DNA from: Macrococcus armenti
Lineage (GTDB): Bacteria > Bacillota > Bacilli > Staphylococcales > Staphylococcaceae
Direction: 5' to 3'
DNA: 64,000 nt
Assembly (NCBI RefSeq): GCF_020097135.1
Contig: NZ_CP083608.1
Coordinates: forward strand, 806,001-870,000
Shown here in pieces: positions 1 through 8,447 of this stretch (positions within the stretch are counted from its first letter, which is position 1; each line of letters begins with the position of its first letter). The notes below the pieces were generated by a model. That model made no database searches. It was not told where the DNA came from and saw only the letters and a program-made list of their open reading frames with translations. The position numbers and the translations under genes are program-made.

Positions 1-86
1 ACATTTCTTAATTAGTAAATGCTTGATTTTTAAAGGCTCGTACTATAAAATTTTAAAGTATAGAATATGAAATGAGGGAGTATGCT

Positions 87-362
87 ATGAGCGATAATAT
101 AGACTACAAACAAAAGGCATATGACCAGCTAAGTCAAGATGCAGATAAAATTTTGCAGTTGATTAAATTACAGATGGATAATTTAACGATGCCTCAATGT
201 CCGTTATATGAGGAAGTTTTAGATACACAAATGTTTGGTTTAAGCCGTGAAGTAGATTTTGCAGTAAGAATCGGACTTGTCGATAGTGATGAAGGAAAGG
301 CTTTACTGACATCTTTAGAAAAGGAACTTTCAAAATTGCATGATGCATTCACCAATATTTAA
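87..362 (+). CDS. ylaN: YlaN family protein (UPF0358)
   Basis: Small acidic cytosolic protein of 91 residues, the usual size for the YlaN family. Family knowledge: YlaN of Bacillus and Staphylococcus has been linked to iron homeostasis through interaction with the Fur repressor; nothing in the sequence alone shows this. It is mostly helical with a conserved block ending [14 protein letters not shown]. The ATG at 87 is chosen because a GAGGGAG Shine-Dalgarno (74-80) lies 6 nt upstream; an in-frame ATG at 72 has no ribosome site. It lies directly before ftsW, as in staphylococci, with a hairpin terminator between the two. Confidence 0.9.
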   Translation: MSDNIDYKQKAYDQLSQDADKILQLIKLQMDNLTMPQCPLYEEVLDTQMFGLSREVDFAVRIGLVDSDEGKALLTSLEKELSKLHDAFTNI

Positions 363-402
363 GGGGTTGGGTCAATATTTTGGTGCCCGACCTCTATTTT
401 TT
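363..402 (+). terminator. Intrinsic terminator after ylaN
   Basis: A 9-bp GC-rich stem (363-371 with 386-394, including two G-U pairs) and a 14-nt loop are followed by a T-rich run at 397-402. It lies immediately after the ylaN stop and 18 nt before ftsW, so it separates the two transcripts at least partly. Confidence 0.6.
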
Positions 403-419
403 AGAAATGAGCGGATTTA

Positions 420-1619
420 ATGATTTATTTAAAGAGATTCTTTCGTTACGTTAAAGACAACACAAAATATGTTGATTTTCCTTTGTTAATCACTTATGTA
501 GTGCTCGCTTTAATTGGACTCGTAATGGTATATAGTGCGAGTATGGTTGCTGCAACACGTGGTACATTAACAGGCGGTACGCCCGTCAGTGCGAATTACT
601 TTTATATTCGACAGTTATTTGCAATTATATTAAGTTTTGGCATAGTTTTTGTTATGACATACTTTATGTCCATTAACTTGCTTTATAATAGAAGGTTGCA
701 GCAATATGCAATCTTTGGCATTATGGCACTGCTCATTCTGACACGTATATTTGGTCGTGAAGTTAATGGTGCAAAAAGTTGGCTACCACTTGGATTTATG
801 CAGCTGCAGACATCAGAACTATTAAAACTCGTCGTCATTATTTATTTAGCATATATATATAATAAAAAACGTAATCTTGATAAGTTAAGTGTGGATATTA
901 TTGCACCGCTTATACTTGTTGGACTTTGTTCAGGACTTGTATTAATGCAGAATGACTTAGGTTCTACATTATTAATTTTAATGATCGTAGGTAGTATTTT
1001 CCTTTATTCAGGAATTGCGATAAAGACTGTATTGAAAATGGGGGGTATCATTTTCGGTGGTTTGATCACGGCAGCACTTTTTTCTTTTGGAACTGGATTA
1101 ACGAACTTTCTTGGTGCCCATCAGAAACAACGTTTTGAAGTGTTGGCAAACCCGTTCGCAGATGAAAGCGGGGCAGGGTATCATTTGTCTAACTCATTAC
1201 TTGCAATTGGTAACGGTGGGATATTCGGTAAAGGGCTTGGTAATGGTGTGATGAAACTCGGTTACTTACCGGAGCCGCATACGGATTTTATATTCGCAGT
1301 TATTGCTGAAGAACTTGGCCTCGTTGGCGTACTCGTAATTATTAGTTTGCTGTTCTTTATTGTATTTAAAGGATTTATTTATGCAGCGACAGCGCGTACG
1401 ATGTTCCATAAGCTTATTTGTGTCGGTGTTTCTAGTTATATCGGTATTCAGACGTTCATTAATTTAGGCGGTATTTCAGGATTAATTCCGTTAACAGGTG
1501 TGCCATTGCCATTTTTAAGTTACGGTGGTTCAAGTTTATTGAGTTTATCAATCGCGGTCGGTTTACTGTTAATGACTTCAAAAGATATAAAAAGAGACAA
1601 TGAAAGAAGAACACGTTGA
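420..1619 (+). CDS. ftsW: FtsW, SEDS-family septal peptidoglycan glycosyltransferase
   Basis: Polymerises lipid II into glycan strands at the division septum, working with the class B PBP encoded at 25021. The 399-residue product is a polytopic membrane protein with about ten hydrophobic segments. The SEDS signature block HTDFIFAVIAEELG begins at residue 287, so the conserved Asp is D289. The end contains the family pattern GVPLPFLSYGGSS. The start at 420 has only a weak ribosome site (GAGCGG about 6 nt upstream), but its N-terminus aligns with staphylococcal FtsW. As in staphylococci, ftsW sits before pycA and not in the division cluster. A strong terminator follows. Confidence 0.95.
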   Translation: MIYLKRFFRYVKDNTKYVDFPLLITYVVLALIGLVMVYSASMVAATRGTLTGGTPVSANYFYIRQLFAIILSFGIVFVMTYFMSINLLYNRRLQQYAIFGIMALLILTRIFGREVNGAKSWLPLGFMQLQTSELLKLVVIIYLAYIYNKKRNLDKLSVDIIAPLILVGLCSGLVLMQNDLGSTLLILMIVGSIFLYSGIAIKTVLKMGGIIFGGLITAALFSFGTGLTNFLGAHQKQRFEVLANPFADESGAGYHLSNSLLAIGNGGIFGKGLGNGVMKLGYLPEPHTDFIFAVIAEELGLVGVLVIISLLFFIVFKGFIYAATARTMFHKLICVGVSSYIGIQTFINLGGISGLIPLTGVPLPFLSYGGSSLLSLSIAVGLLLMTSKDIKRDNERRTR

Positions 1620-1632
1620 TTGAATAAGAAAA

Positions 1633-1672
1633 GCGCATTACAGAGCAAATTGCTTTGTAATGCGCCTTTTTT
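1633..1672 (+). terminator. Strong intrinsic terminator after ftsW
   Basis: A 15-bp stem (1633-1647 with 1651-1665, one G-T pair) with a 3-nt loop is followed by six T residues at 1667-1672. It separates ftsW from pycA. Confidence 0.9.
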
Positions 1673-1696
1673 ATAGTATGAATTCATTTGATTATG

Positions 1697-1710
1697 TGAA
1701 AACGTTAACA
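1697..1710 (+). promoter_or_regulatory. Candidate CcpA cre site upstream of pycA
   Basis: TGAAAACGTTAACA fits the core of the published cre consensus WTGNAANCGNWNNCW; only the leading W is mismatched (G). It lies about 33 bp upstream of the proposed pycA -35 region. Carbon catabolite control of pyruvate carboxylase is plausible, but this is a sequence match only. Confidence 0.5.
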
Positions 1711-1742
1711 ATATGACAACTTCGTGTCACTTACAGTGCAAC

Positions 1743-1772
1743 TTAAGATTCCCGTCATTTATATACTATAAT
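1743..1772 (+). promoter_or_regulatory. Candidate sigma-A promoter of pycA
   Basis: A perfect -10 (TATAAT, 1767-1772) lies 18 bp after a poor -35 (TTAAGA, 1743-1748). An AGGAGG ribosome site follows at 1795-1800. Confidence 0.5.
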
Positions 1773-1806
1773 AAGTGCGTACGATAATACGACCAGGAGG
1801 CATCAT

Positions 1807-4800
1807 ATGAAAACAATCAAAAAATTACTCGTTGCAAACCGTGGTGAAATTGCAATACGTATATTCAGAGCAGCGACTGAGCTGCATATTCCGACAGTCG
1901 CAATTTATGCAAAAGAAGATAAAGGGGCATTACATCGCTATAAGGCGGATGAAGCATATTTAATTGATAGTACAAGTCCATATCTGGATATTGAACAGAT
2001 TATTGCTTGTGCAAAAAGTTGTGGTGCAAATGCAATCCACCCAGGATATGGTTTTTTAAGTGAAAATCAAACCTTTGCTGCTCGATGTGCTGAAGAGGGA
2101 ATTATTTTTATCGGTCCTGAAATTAAACATTTGAATATGTTCGGTGATAAAGTAAAAGCGAGAGAAACAGCTATTGCTGCGGGTCTACCGATTGTACCTG
2201 GTATGAATGAAGCAAATATCGAAAGTGATGCTGTAAAACAATTTGCACAACAGCACTATCCCGTTATTATTAAAGCAATTTCTGGTGGTGGTGGAAAAGG
2301 AATGCGTATCGTTCATGATGCGACTGAACTGGAAGAGGCAATCATTCGTGCACAATCGGAAGCGGAAAAGTCATTTGGAAAAAGTGAAGTTTATATCGAG
2401 AAATATATAGAGAATCCAAAACATATTGAAGTTCAGATTATTGGTGACACGCATGGTAATATCGTTCATTTATATGAAAGGGATTGTTCTGTACAGCGTC
2501 GCCATCAAAAAGTAGTTGAAGTTGCACCTTCAGTTGGCCTATCTCAAAAACTACGTGATGAGATATGTCAGGCAGCATTACATTTAATGCAGCAGATTGA
2601 ATACGTGAATGCAGGAACAGTAGAATTTCTAGTGAGCGGTGAAGATTATTATTTCATAGAAGTAAATCCACGCATACAAGTGGAACATACGATTACTGAA
2701 ATGGTGACGGGTATTGATATCGTAAAAGCTCAAATATTAATTGCTGAAGGTGCAGCATTATCAGATCCACGCGTTGCAATTCCTGAGCAATCTCACATTA
2801 TTACTCATGGCTTTGCAATTCAATGTCGTATTACAACTGAAGATCCATTAAATAACTTTATGCCAGATGCAGGGACTATTACTGCGTATCGCTCAAGCGG
2901 TGGATTCGGTGTTCGTCTTGATGCAGGTGATGGATTTCAAGGCGCAGAAATCTCTCCGCTTTATGATTCACTGCTCGTTAAACTTTCAACACACGCGCTT
3001 ACGTTTAAGCAGGCAGAGGAGAAAATGGTGCGTTCACTGAAAGAAATGCGTATTCGCGGTATTAAAACGAACTTACCGTTTTTATTAAATGTCGTGTCAC
3101 ATCCTAAGTTTATTGAAGGTGATTATAATACTGGTTTCTTAAATGAATATCCTGAACTTTTTAATATCGCTGTGCCAAGAGATAGAGGTTCTAAAACGCT
3201 CTCGTATATCGGGAACGTTACTGTAAATGGTTTTCCGGGCATTAAATCGAATGAAAAACCGAAATTAGCGTCATTTATAAACAAATTTAATTTACCTGAT
3301 TACGAAGGTACGAAACAGTTGCTTGATACACATGGAGCCAATTACGTTGCAGACTGGATAAAGCGACAGGATGATGTCTTAGTAACTGATACAACGTTTA
3401 GAGATGCACATCAGTCACTTCTTGCAACACGTATTCGAACGAAAGATATGCTGAATATTGCACACGATACAAGTCATATTATGAAAAACAATTTCTCTCT
3501 TGAAATGTGGGGTGGTGCAACATTTGATGTCGCATATAATTTTCTGAAGGAAGACCCATGGGATAGATTGAAACAGTTAAGAAAAAGAATTCCGAATGTG
3601 TTATTCCAGATGTTGTTCAGAGCATCCAATGCAGTAGGTTATAAAAATTATGCAGACAACGTTATTGAACGATTTGTGGCTCAAGCAGCTGAGCATGGCA
3701 TCGATGTATTCAGAATTTTTGATTCTCTGAACTGGCTTGATCAGATGAAAGTCGCAAATGAAGCAGTTTTGAAAGCCGGAAAAATTTCTGAAGGTGCAAT
3801 ATGTTATACAGGAGATATATTAAATCCGAATCGCTCTAGTATTTACACACTTGAATATTATTTAAAAATGGCTAAAGAGATGGAGCAAGAAGGGTTTCAT
3901 ATATTAGCGATAAAAGATATGGCAGGCTTGCTGAAACCTGAAGCGGCTTATACTTTAATCAGCGCTTTAAAGGCAGAAGTTTCAATGCCGATTCACCTGC
4001 ATACACACGACACGAGTGGCAATGGCATCATGATTTATAATAGAGCGATTGACGCAGGCGTTGATATTATTGACACTGCATTAAGTACGATGAGCGGATT
4101 GACGAGTCAGCCATCAGCGAACAGTTTATATTATAGTCTTGAAGGTAAAAAGCGCAATTTACGTTTAAATATTGAAGGCGCAGAACATTTATCTAAATAT
4201 TGGGCACAAGTCAGAAACTATTACAAAGATTTTGAAAGTGACATTAAATCACCCCATACTGAAATATATCATCATGAAATGCCGGGAGGTCAATATTCAA
4301 ACATTGAACAGCAGGCAAAAAGTTTAGGTTTAGGCGATAAGTTTGAAGATGTAAAAGCAATGTATGCACGCGTAAATCTCATGTTTGGTGATGTAGTGAA
4401 AGTAACACCTTCGTCAAAAGTTGTTGGAGATATGGCGCTATATATGGTGCAGAATAATCTTGATGAAACGTCTGTTATAGAAAGAGGAGAGACGCTTGAT
4501 TTTCCTGAGTCAGTCGTTTCATTCTTTAAAGGCGAAATCGGGCAGCCGGTGAATGGTTTTCCTGATACATTAAGCAAAGTTGTATTGAAGGGTAAACCAC
4601 AAATGCATGAACGACCAGGAAAGTTGCTAGAAGATGTTAATTTTGAACAGCTAAAAGAGAAACTCTCGTCACGATATAGTACGTTAACTGAAGAAGATAT
4701 TACGAGTTATGCGATATATCCGAAAGTGTTCGAGGCATATAAACAAACAGAAGCGCAGTTTGGTAATGTGTCTTTACTAGATACGCCTACATTTTTCTAT

Positions 4801-5220
4801 GGTATGCAAAAAAATGAAACTGTTGAAATTGAAATTGATAACGGTAAAACATTAATCATTACATTACTTAGTATCGGACATGTTCGTGAAGATGGTACGA
4901 GAACACTGTACTTCGAACTCAATGGTATGCCAAGACAAGTTGTAATCCAGGATAAAAAAGCACATGTTTCAAATGATGTGATGAAAAAAGCCGATCGCAG
5001 CAATATAAATCATATCGGTGCACAGATGCCTGGAACTATTGGTGAAATAAAAGTTTCTGTTGGCGACAATGTAAAAAAAGGTGATGTGTTATTAATTACA
5101 GAAGCGATGAAGATGGAAACGAGTGTGCAGTCACCAGTAGATGGTGTCGTAAAACAAATACACGTAACAAAAGGTTCATTAATTCAAACTGATGACTTAT
5201 TAATTGAACTTGAAGCATAA
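1807..5220 (+). CDS. pycA: Pyruvate carboxylase
   Basis: ATP-dependent carboxylation of pyruvate to oxaloacetate, which refills the TCA cycle and supplies aspartate. At 1137 residues it is close to full length for single-chain pyruvate carboxylases (about 1150). Order of domains: biotin carboxylase (about 1-450, with the glycine-rich SGGGGKGMR ATP-grasp loop), carboxyltransferase (about 530-800, DTTFRDAHQSLLATR), then the biotin carrier domain ending the protein. The carrier motif EAMKMET places the biotinylated lysine at K1102. AGGAGG at 1795-1800 sets the ATG. It is flanked by terminators, so it is a single-gene transcript with a cre-like site upstream. Confidence 0.98.
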   Translation: MKTIKKLLVANRGEIAIRIFRAATELHIPTVAIYAKEDKGALHRYKADEAYLIDSTSPYLDIEQIIACAKSCGANAIHPGYGFLSENQTFAARCAEEGIIFIGPEIKHLNMFGDKVKARETAIAAGLPIVPGMNEANIESDAVKQFAQQHYPVIIKAISGGGGKGMRIVHDATELEEAIIRAQSEAEKSFGKSEVYIEKYIENPKHIEVQIIGDTHGNIVHLYERDCSVQRRHQKVVEVAPSVGLSQKLRDEICQAALHLMQQIEYVNAGTVEFLVSGEDYYFIEVNPRIQVEHTITEMVTGIDIVKAQILIAEGAALSDPRVAIPEQSHIITHGFAIQCRITTEDPLNNFMPDAGTITAYRSSGGFGVRLDAGDGFQGAEISPLYDSLLVKLSTHALTFKQAEEKMVRSLKEMRIRGIKTNLPFLLNVVSHPKFIEGDYNTGFLNEYPELFNIAVPRDRGSKTLSYIGNVTVNGFPGIKSNEKPKLASFINKFNLPDYEGTKQLLDTHGANYVADWIKRQDDVLVTDTTFRDAHQSLLATRIRTKDMLNIAHDTSHIMKNNFSLEMWGGATFDVAYNFLKEDPWDRLKQLRKRIPNVLFQMLFRASNAVGYKNYADNVIERFVAQAAEHGIDVFRIFDSLNWLDQMKVANEAVLKAGKISEGAICYTGDILNPNRSSIYTLEYYLKMAKEMEQEGFHILAIKDMAGLLKPEAAYTLISALKAEVSMPIHLHTHDTSGNGIMIYNRAIDAGVDIIDTALSTMSGLTSQPSANSLYYSLEGKKRNLRLNIEGAEHLSKYWAQVRNYYKDFESDIKSPHTEIYHHEMPGGQYSNIEQQAKSLGLGDKFEDVKAMYARVNLMFGDVVKVTPSSKVVGDMALYMVQNNLDETSVIERGETLDFPESVVSFFKGEIGQPVNGFPDTLSKVVLKGKPQMHERPGKLLEDVNFEQLKEKLSSRYSTLTEEDITSYAIYPKVFEAYKQTEAQFGNVSLLDTPTFFYGMQKNETVEIEIDNGKTLIITLLSIGHVREDGTRTLYFELNGMPRQVVIQDKKAHVSNDVMKKADRSNINHIGAQMPGTIGEIKVSVGDNVKKGDVLLITEAMKMETSVQSPVDGVVKQIHVTKGSLIQTDDLLIELEA

Positions 5221-5254
5221 AAAATCCCGAAAGACATGTGTCTTTCGGGATTTT
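5221..5254. terminator. Bidirectional terminator between pycA and ctaA
   Basis: A perfect 16-bp inverted repeat (5221-5236 with 5239-5254) has A-rich and T-rich flanks on both sides. It sits between the convergent stops of pycA and ctaA, so it can end both transcripts. Confidence 0.9.
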
Positions 5255-5261
5255 AATTTAA

Positions 5262-6164
5262 TTATTTCGCTCTGTTTATTAACAATATGAAGTAGCAGAG
5301 TAAACCGAATAATAACGTAATAAATAATGCATGAAGTAATGCAATATACAAGTTAACCGTCGTAAATATCGTTAATGCACCAGTTAATACTTGTAAACAA
5401 ATTAGAATGAAGGCAATAAGATAGCCATATTTAATTACACGATACTGACTATAGTTTCTAATCGCATGAAACGCAACGTATGTCAGCCATATAAATAAAA
5501 TAAATGCTAACGTTCTATGGCTCATCTGTACCCATTCATAAAAGTTCTGCGGTAAAGAAAATTCACCATTACGACAAAGTGGCCAGCTCGTACAGGCTAA
5601 ACTTGCTTTTTCGTGTCTTACAAGTGCACCACTATAGATTACAAAGTAAATATAACTTGTTATACCGATTGTATGACGTCTCAGTTTTGGTTGCAATACG
5701 AGCATCGTTGCGTCGAATTTCTGATCCACTTCAAATATTAATAATGTAAGCAATAGAACAGAACTAAAGCTGATCAGTGAAATACCGAAATGAAGTGCCA
5801 GTACGAAACCATTTTGCTGCCATATCACTGCTGCTGCTCCAATGAGTGCCTGTGCGAATATAAATCCGATACTCATCGAACATAAAAACTTAGTTTCCTT
5901 TTTGTAACCGATGTACTTCATACTTAAAATTACAAGCCATGTCACACTGATCAGCGCTAGTCCTGAAACGCCACGATGTGCAAGTTCGATTAATGTTTCT
6001 TTCGGAATATAAGTTGGTAAAAACTTGCCGTGACAAAGTGGCCAGCTACTACCACATCCATCAGCAGAGCCTGTTTTCGTAACGAGTGCACCGCCTATTT
6101 GCACAAATAGCATCAAAATCGTGGTGAATAGCGATAACCATTTTAAATTTTTCTCCTTTAACAA
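5262..6164 (-). CDS. ctaA: Heme A synthase CtaA
   Basis: Oxidises the C-8 methyl of heme O to the formyl of heme A, the cofactor of aa3 and caa3 oxidases. It is an eight-helix membrane protein. The first extracellular cysteine pair is in GCGSSWPLC (C37 and C44), and a second pair is in a CTSWPLC motif in the C-terminal half; both are known from Bacillus-type CtaA. As I recall S. aureus CtaA, it lacks the second pair. Start: a GTG at 6173 overlaps the GAGGTG ribosome site, so the TTG at 6164, 6 nt from that site, is preferred; it also aligns best with staphylococcal CtaA. Divergent from ctaB. Confidence 0.93.
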   Translation of the reverse strand: MLKEKNLKWLSLFTTILMLFVQIGGALVTKTGSADGCGSSWPLCHGKFLPTYIPKETLIELAHRGVSGLALISVTWLVILSMKYIGYKKETKFLCSMSIGFIFAQALIGAAAVIWQQNGFVLALHFGISLISFSSVLLLTLLIFEVDQKFDATMLVLQPKLRRHTIGITSYIYFVIYSGALVRHEKASLACTSWPLCRNGEFSLPQNFYEWVQMSHRTLAFILFIWLTYVAFHAIRNYSQYRVIKYGYLIAFILICLQVLTGALTIFTTVNLYIALLHALFITLLFGLLCYFILLINRAK

Positions 6165-6268
6165 CAAAAACACCTCTATCTATATTCTTAACATTTAACA
6201 TAATTATCGTATAATCATATATAAATAGTATATACTTAAGTAATAGTATAACAATCATATGAATAATT

Positions 6269-6357
6269 AAATGTGTCACATTTGTGAACAAATGCGTTAA
6301 TTCATAAAAAAGAAAAATGTCACAATTTAATTTCGAAAATGTATAGAAAATGTGACA
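6269..6357. promoter_or_regulatory. Repeated TGTSACA motifs in the ctaA/ctaB divergent region
   Basis: Three related elements are visible: a perfect 15-nt palindrome centred on TGTGTCACA (6269-6283), TGTCACA at 6318-6324 and the inverse TGTGACA at 6351-6357, which overlaps the proposed ctaB -35. A TTTGTGAAC motif (6281-6289) resembles published ResD/SrrA-type boxes. In B. subtilis the ctaA/ctaB divergent region is controlled by ResD. The regulator here is not proven. Confidence 0.45.
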
Positions 6358-6381
6358 GTTTTCATATATTATTGTTATTAT
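6352..6381 (+). promoter_or_regulatory. Candidate promoter of ctaB
   Basis: -35 GTGACA (6352-6357) and -10 TATTAT (6376-6381) have an 18-bp spacer. The -35 is embedded in one of the TGTSACA repeats, so a bound regulator would touch the polymerase site directly. Confidence 0.45.
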
Positions 6382-6411
6382 ATGCGTTAGTATTGTAAAA
6401 GGAGGGTGAAA

Positions 6412-7332
6412 ATGCAGAATGAACACATTTTAAATGGTGTTAAACCTATAGAGCGGCGTCTGACTATTAAAGATGTAAAGGCTATCATTAAACTAGGACT
6501 CGTACAAGGCAATTTAATACCAGCGTTTGCAGGTGCGTTTATAGCGATTATGTTAAGCGGACGTTCATTTTTAAGTAGTATACCTGAACTTTTAACGATG
6601 CTGATTGGCACTACACTTATTATGGCAGGAAGTTGTGCTCTGAATAACTATTACGACCAGGATATCGATCGTATTATGCCAAGTAAGCAAACGAGGCCGT
6701 CTGTTACAGGTAAGATTTCATCAAACGCAATATTGCGATTAAGTTTTATCTTAATGGCAATAGGAGAAGTTTTCCTGTTTATGATAAACGCTGAAGCCGG
6801 AATTATCGGTTTTCTCGGAATCTTTGGTTACGTTGTGCTTTACTCGATCTGGTCAAAGCGACACCTTGTTTCAAATACTATAATAGGTAGTTTTCCAGGT
6901 GCGATTCCACCACTTGTGGGTTATGCAGCTATCGAACCATCACTTAGCAAAGTGGCCTGGATGTTATTCATCATTATGTTTATATGGCAACCTGCGCATT
7001 TTTATGCACTTGCGATTAGACGCAGCGATGAATATGCACTTGCAAACATTCCGATGTTGCCATCTGTAAAAGGGTTTAAACGTACGAGAGTTTCAATGCT
7101 GTTTTGGGTATTGCTCTTATTACCGACACCATTTTTCATGACTGAACTCGGAACAATATTTGTAGTACTTGCTTCGGTATTAAATCTGGGATGGCTTTTG
7201 TTAGCGATTTCTGGATTTAAATCAAATGTTAAAGAAAATAAATGGGCAATGACAATGTTTATTTATTCTTTAAACTATTTGATGATATTTTTTGTTATGA
7301 TAGTAGTAGTTACATTAATTCAAACAATTTGA
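6412..7332 (+). CDS. ctaB: Protoheme IX farnesyltransferase (heme O synthase)
   Basis: Adds the farnesyl chain to heme B to form heme O, the substrate of CtaA. A UbiA-superfamily membrane protein of 306 residues with the Asp-rich prenyl-diphosphate motif [19 protein letters not shown] and a second Asp/Arg-rich loop near [15 protein letters not shown]. The ATG at 6412 is taken because GGAGG (6401-6405) lies 6 nt before it; the GTG at 6406 abuts the ribosome site. It is first in the ctaB-ctaCDEF run and divergent from ctaA. Heme A made by this pair serves the oxidase encoded just downstream. Confidence 0.96.
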   Translation: MQNEHILNGVKPIERRLTIKDVKAIIKLGLVQGNLIPAFAGAFIAIMLSGRSFLSSIPELLTMLIGTTLIMAGSCALNNYYDQDIDRIMPSKQTRPSVTGKISSNAILRLSFILMAIGEVFLFMINAEAGIIGFLGIFGYVVLYSIWSKRHLVSNTIIGSFPGAIPPLVGYAAIEPSLSKVAWMLFIIMFIWQPAHFYALAIRRSDEYALANIPMLPSVKGFKRTRVSMLFWVLLLLPTPFFMTELGTIFVVLASVLNLGWLLLAISGFKSNVKENKWAMTMFIYSLNYLMIFFVMIVVVTLIQTI

Positions 7333-7363
7333 TTATGAATGGTGAAAGAGGGGTTAGAATTAA

Positions 7364-8425
7364 ATGAAAAACAAGTTTAAAAATGTAAAGCTGATGGGTT
7401 TAATTGCATTATTGTTAACTGTATTAGCAGGATGTGGTAAACCTGAACTTTCTGCTTTACGTCCTGCAGGGGAAGTTGCAAGAGATCAGTTTAACTTAAT
7501 GATGCTTGCAGTAGGTATTATGGTTTTCGTTATTATCATAGTTGTTATTATTTTCGTATTAGCAGTAATTAAATTCCGTCGTGGCAAAGTTGGAGAAGAC
7601 TTTGTACCGAAAGATGTTCACGGAAACCATACATTAGAAATTATATGGACAACAATTCCAATTATCCTTCTGTTAATCTTAGCGATTCCAACAGTAATGC
7701 TTACTTTTAAATTAGCGGATACGAAAGCAATGGATAAAGTAGATGCTAAAGGTAAGAACAAGGAAATGGTTGTTAATGTAACTGCAAATTTATACTGGTG
7801 GGAATTTGAGTATCCTAACGAAGAAATCGTAACAAGTCAGGAATTAGTCGTTCCTACAGATACGAAAGTATACTTCCGATTACATTCAGCGGATGTTAAA
7901 CACTCATTCTGGATTCCGGCAGTTGGTGGTAAATTAGATACAAACGTAGAAAACATCAACAAATTCTATTTAGTGTTTGATGGCGATAAAGCTAAAGAAG
8001 CAAAGAACATGTTCTATGGTAAGTGTGCGGAGCTTTGCGGACCGTCACATGCTTTAATGGACTTCAAAGTAAAAACGATGTCTAAAGAAGATTTCAAAAC
8101 TTGGGTATCTGATATGAAAGCTATCAAAAAACCAGTAGCAACAACTGATGCTAAAGAAGGAGAAAAAGTCTTCAAACAATCTTGTCAAGGTTGTCATGCT
8201 GTAACACCAACTGGTAAAGGTGCGAAAGGTCCAAACTTAACAACATTTGGAGATCGTAACCGTGTTGCTGGTGTAATGGAACACAATGAAGAAAACCTTA
8301 AGAAATGGATTAAAGATCCAGAATCAGTTAAGCCTGGTAATACAATGACAGGTGCTTACAAAGTTTCAGATAGTGAGATTGATGCTTTAGCTAAATACTT
8401 AATGGAACGAAAAGTTGAAAAGTAA
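7364..8425 (+). CDS. ctaC: Cytochrome caa3 oxidase subunit II, CuA and cytochrome c fusion lipoprotein
   Basis: Accepts electrons from cytochrome c and passes them to subunit I. The N-terminus is a lipoprotein signal with lipobox LAGC (lipidated C24), followed by two transmembrane helices. The cupredoxin domain carries the CuA ligand pattern CAELCGPSHALM (C221, C225). A fused C-terminal cytochrome c domain has the heme-binding motif CQGCH (C274, C277, H278), with a likely distal Met near NTMTG. The 353-residue length and the fused heme domain identify a caa3-type and not a quinol oxidase subunit II. Confidence 0.97.
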   Translation: MKNKFKNVKLMGLIALLLTVLAGCGKPELSALRPAGEVARDQFNLMMLAVGIMVFVIIIVVIIFVLAVIKFRRGKVGEDFVPKDVHGNHTLEIIWTTIPIILLLILAIPTVMLTFKLADTKAMDKVDAKGKNKEMVVNVTANLYWWEFEYPNEEIVTSQELVVPTDTKVYFRLHSADVKHSFWIPAVGGKLDTNVENINKFYLVFDGDKAKEAKNMFYGKCAELCGPSHALMDFKVKTMSKEDFKTWVSDMKAIKKPVATTDAKEGEKVFKQSCQGCHAVTPTGKGAKGPNLTTFGDRNRVAGVMEHNEENLKKWIKDPESVKPGNTMTGAYKVSDSEIDALAKYLMERKVEK

Positions 8426-8447
8426 TCATTAAAGGGAGGGTACTCAA

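Noticed and set aside
1-86. Promoter for ylaN from TTGATT (23-28) and TATAAA (44-49)
   Set aside because: The spacer is 15 bp and neither hexamer is strong; the true promoter may lie upstream of the window.
6061-6426. A 121-codon minus-strand frame across the ctaA/ctaB promoter region
   Set aside because: It overlaps the start of ctaA in another frame and the divergent promoters, and its sequence is low-complexity Ile/Phe/His-rich with no family features.
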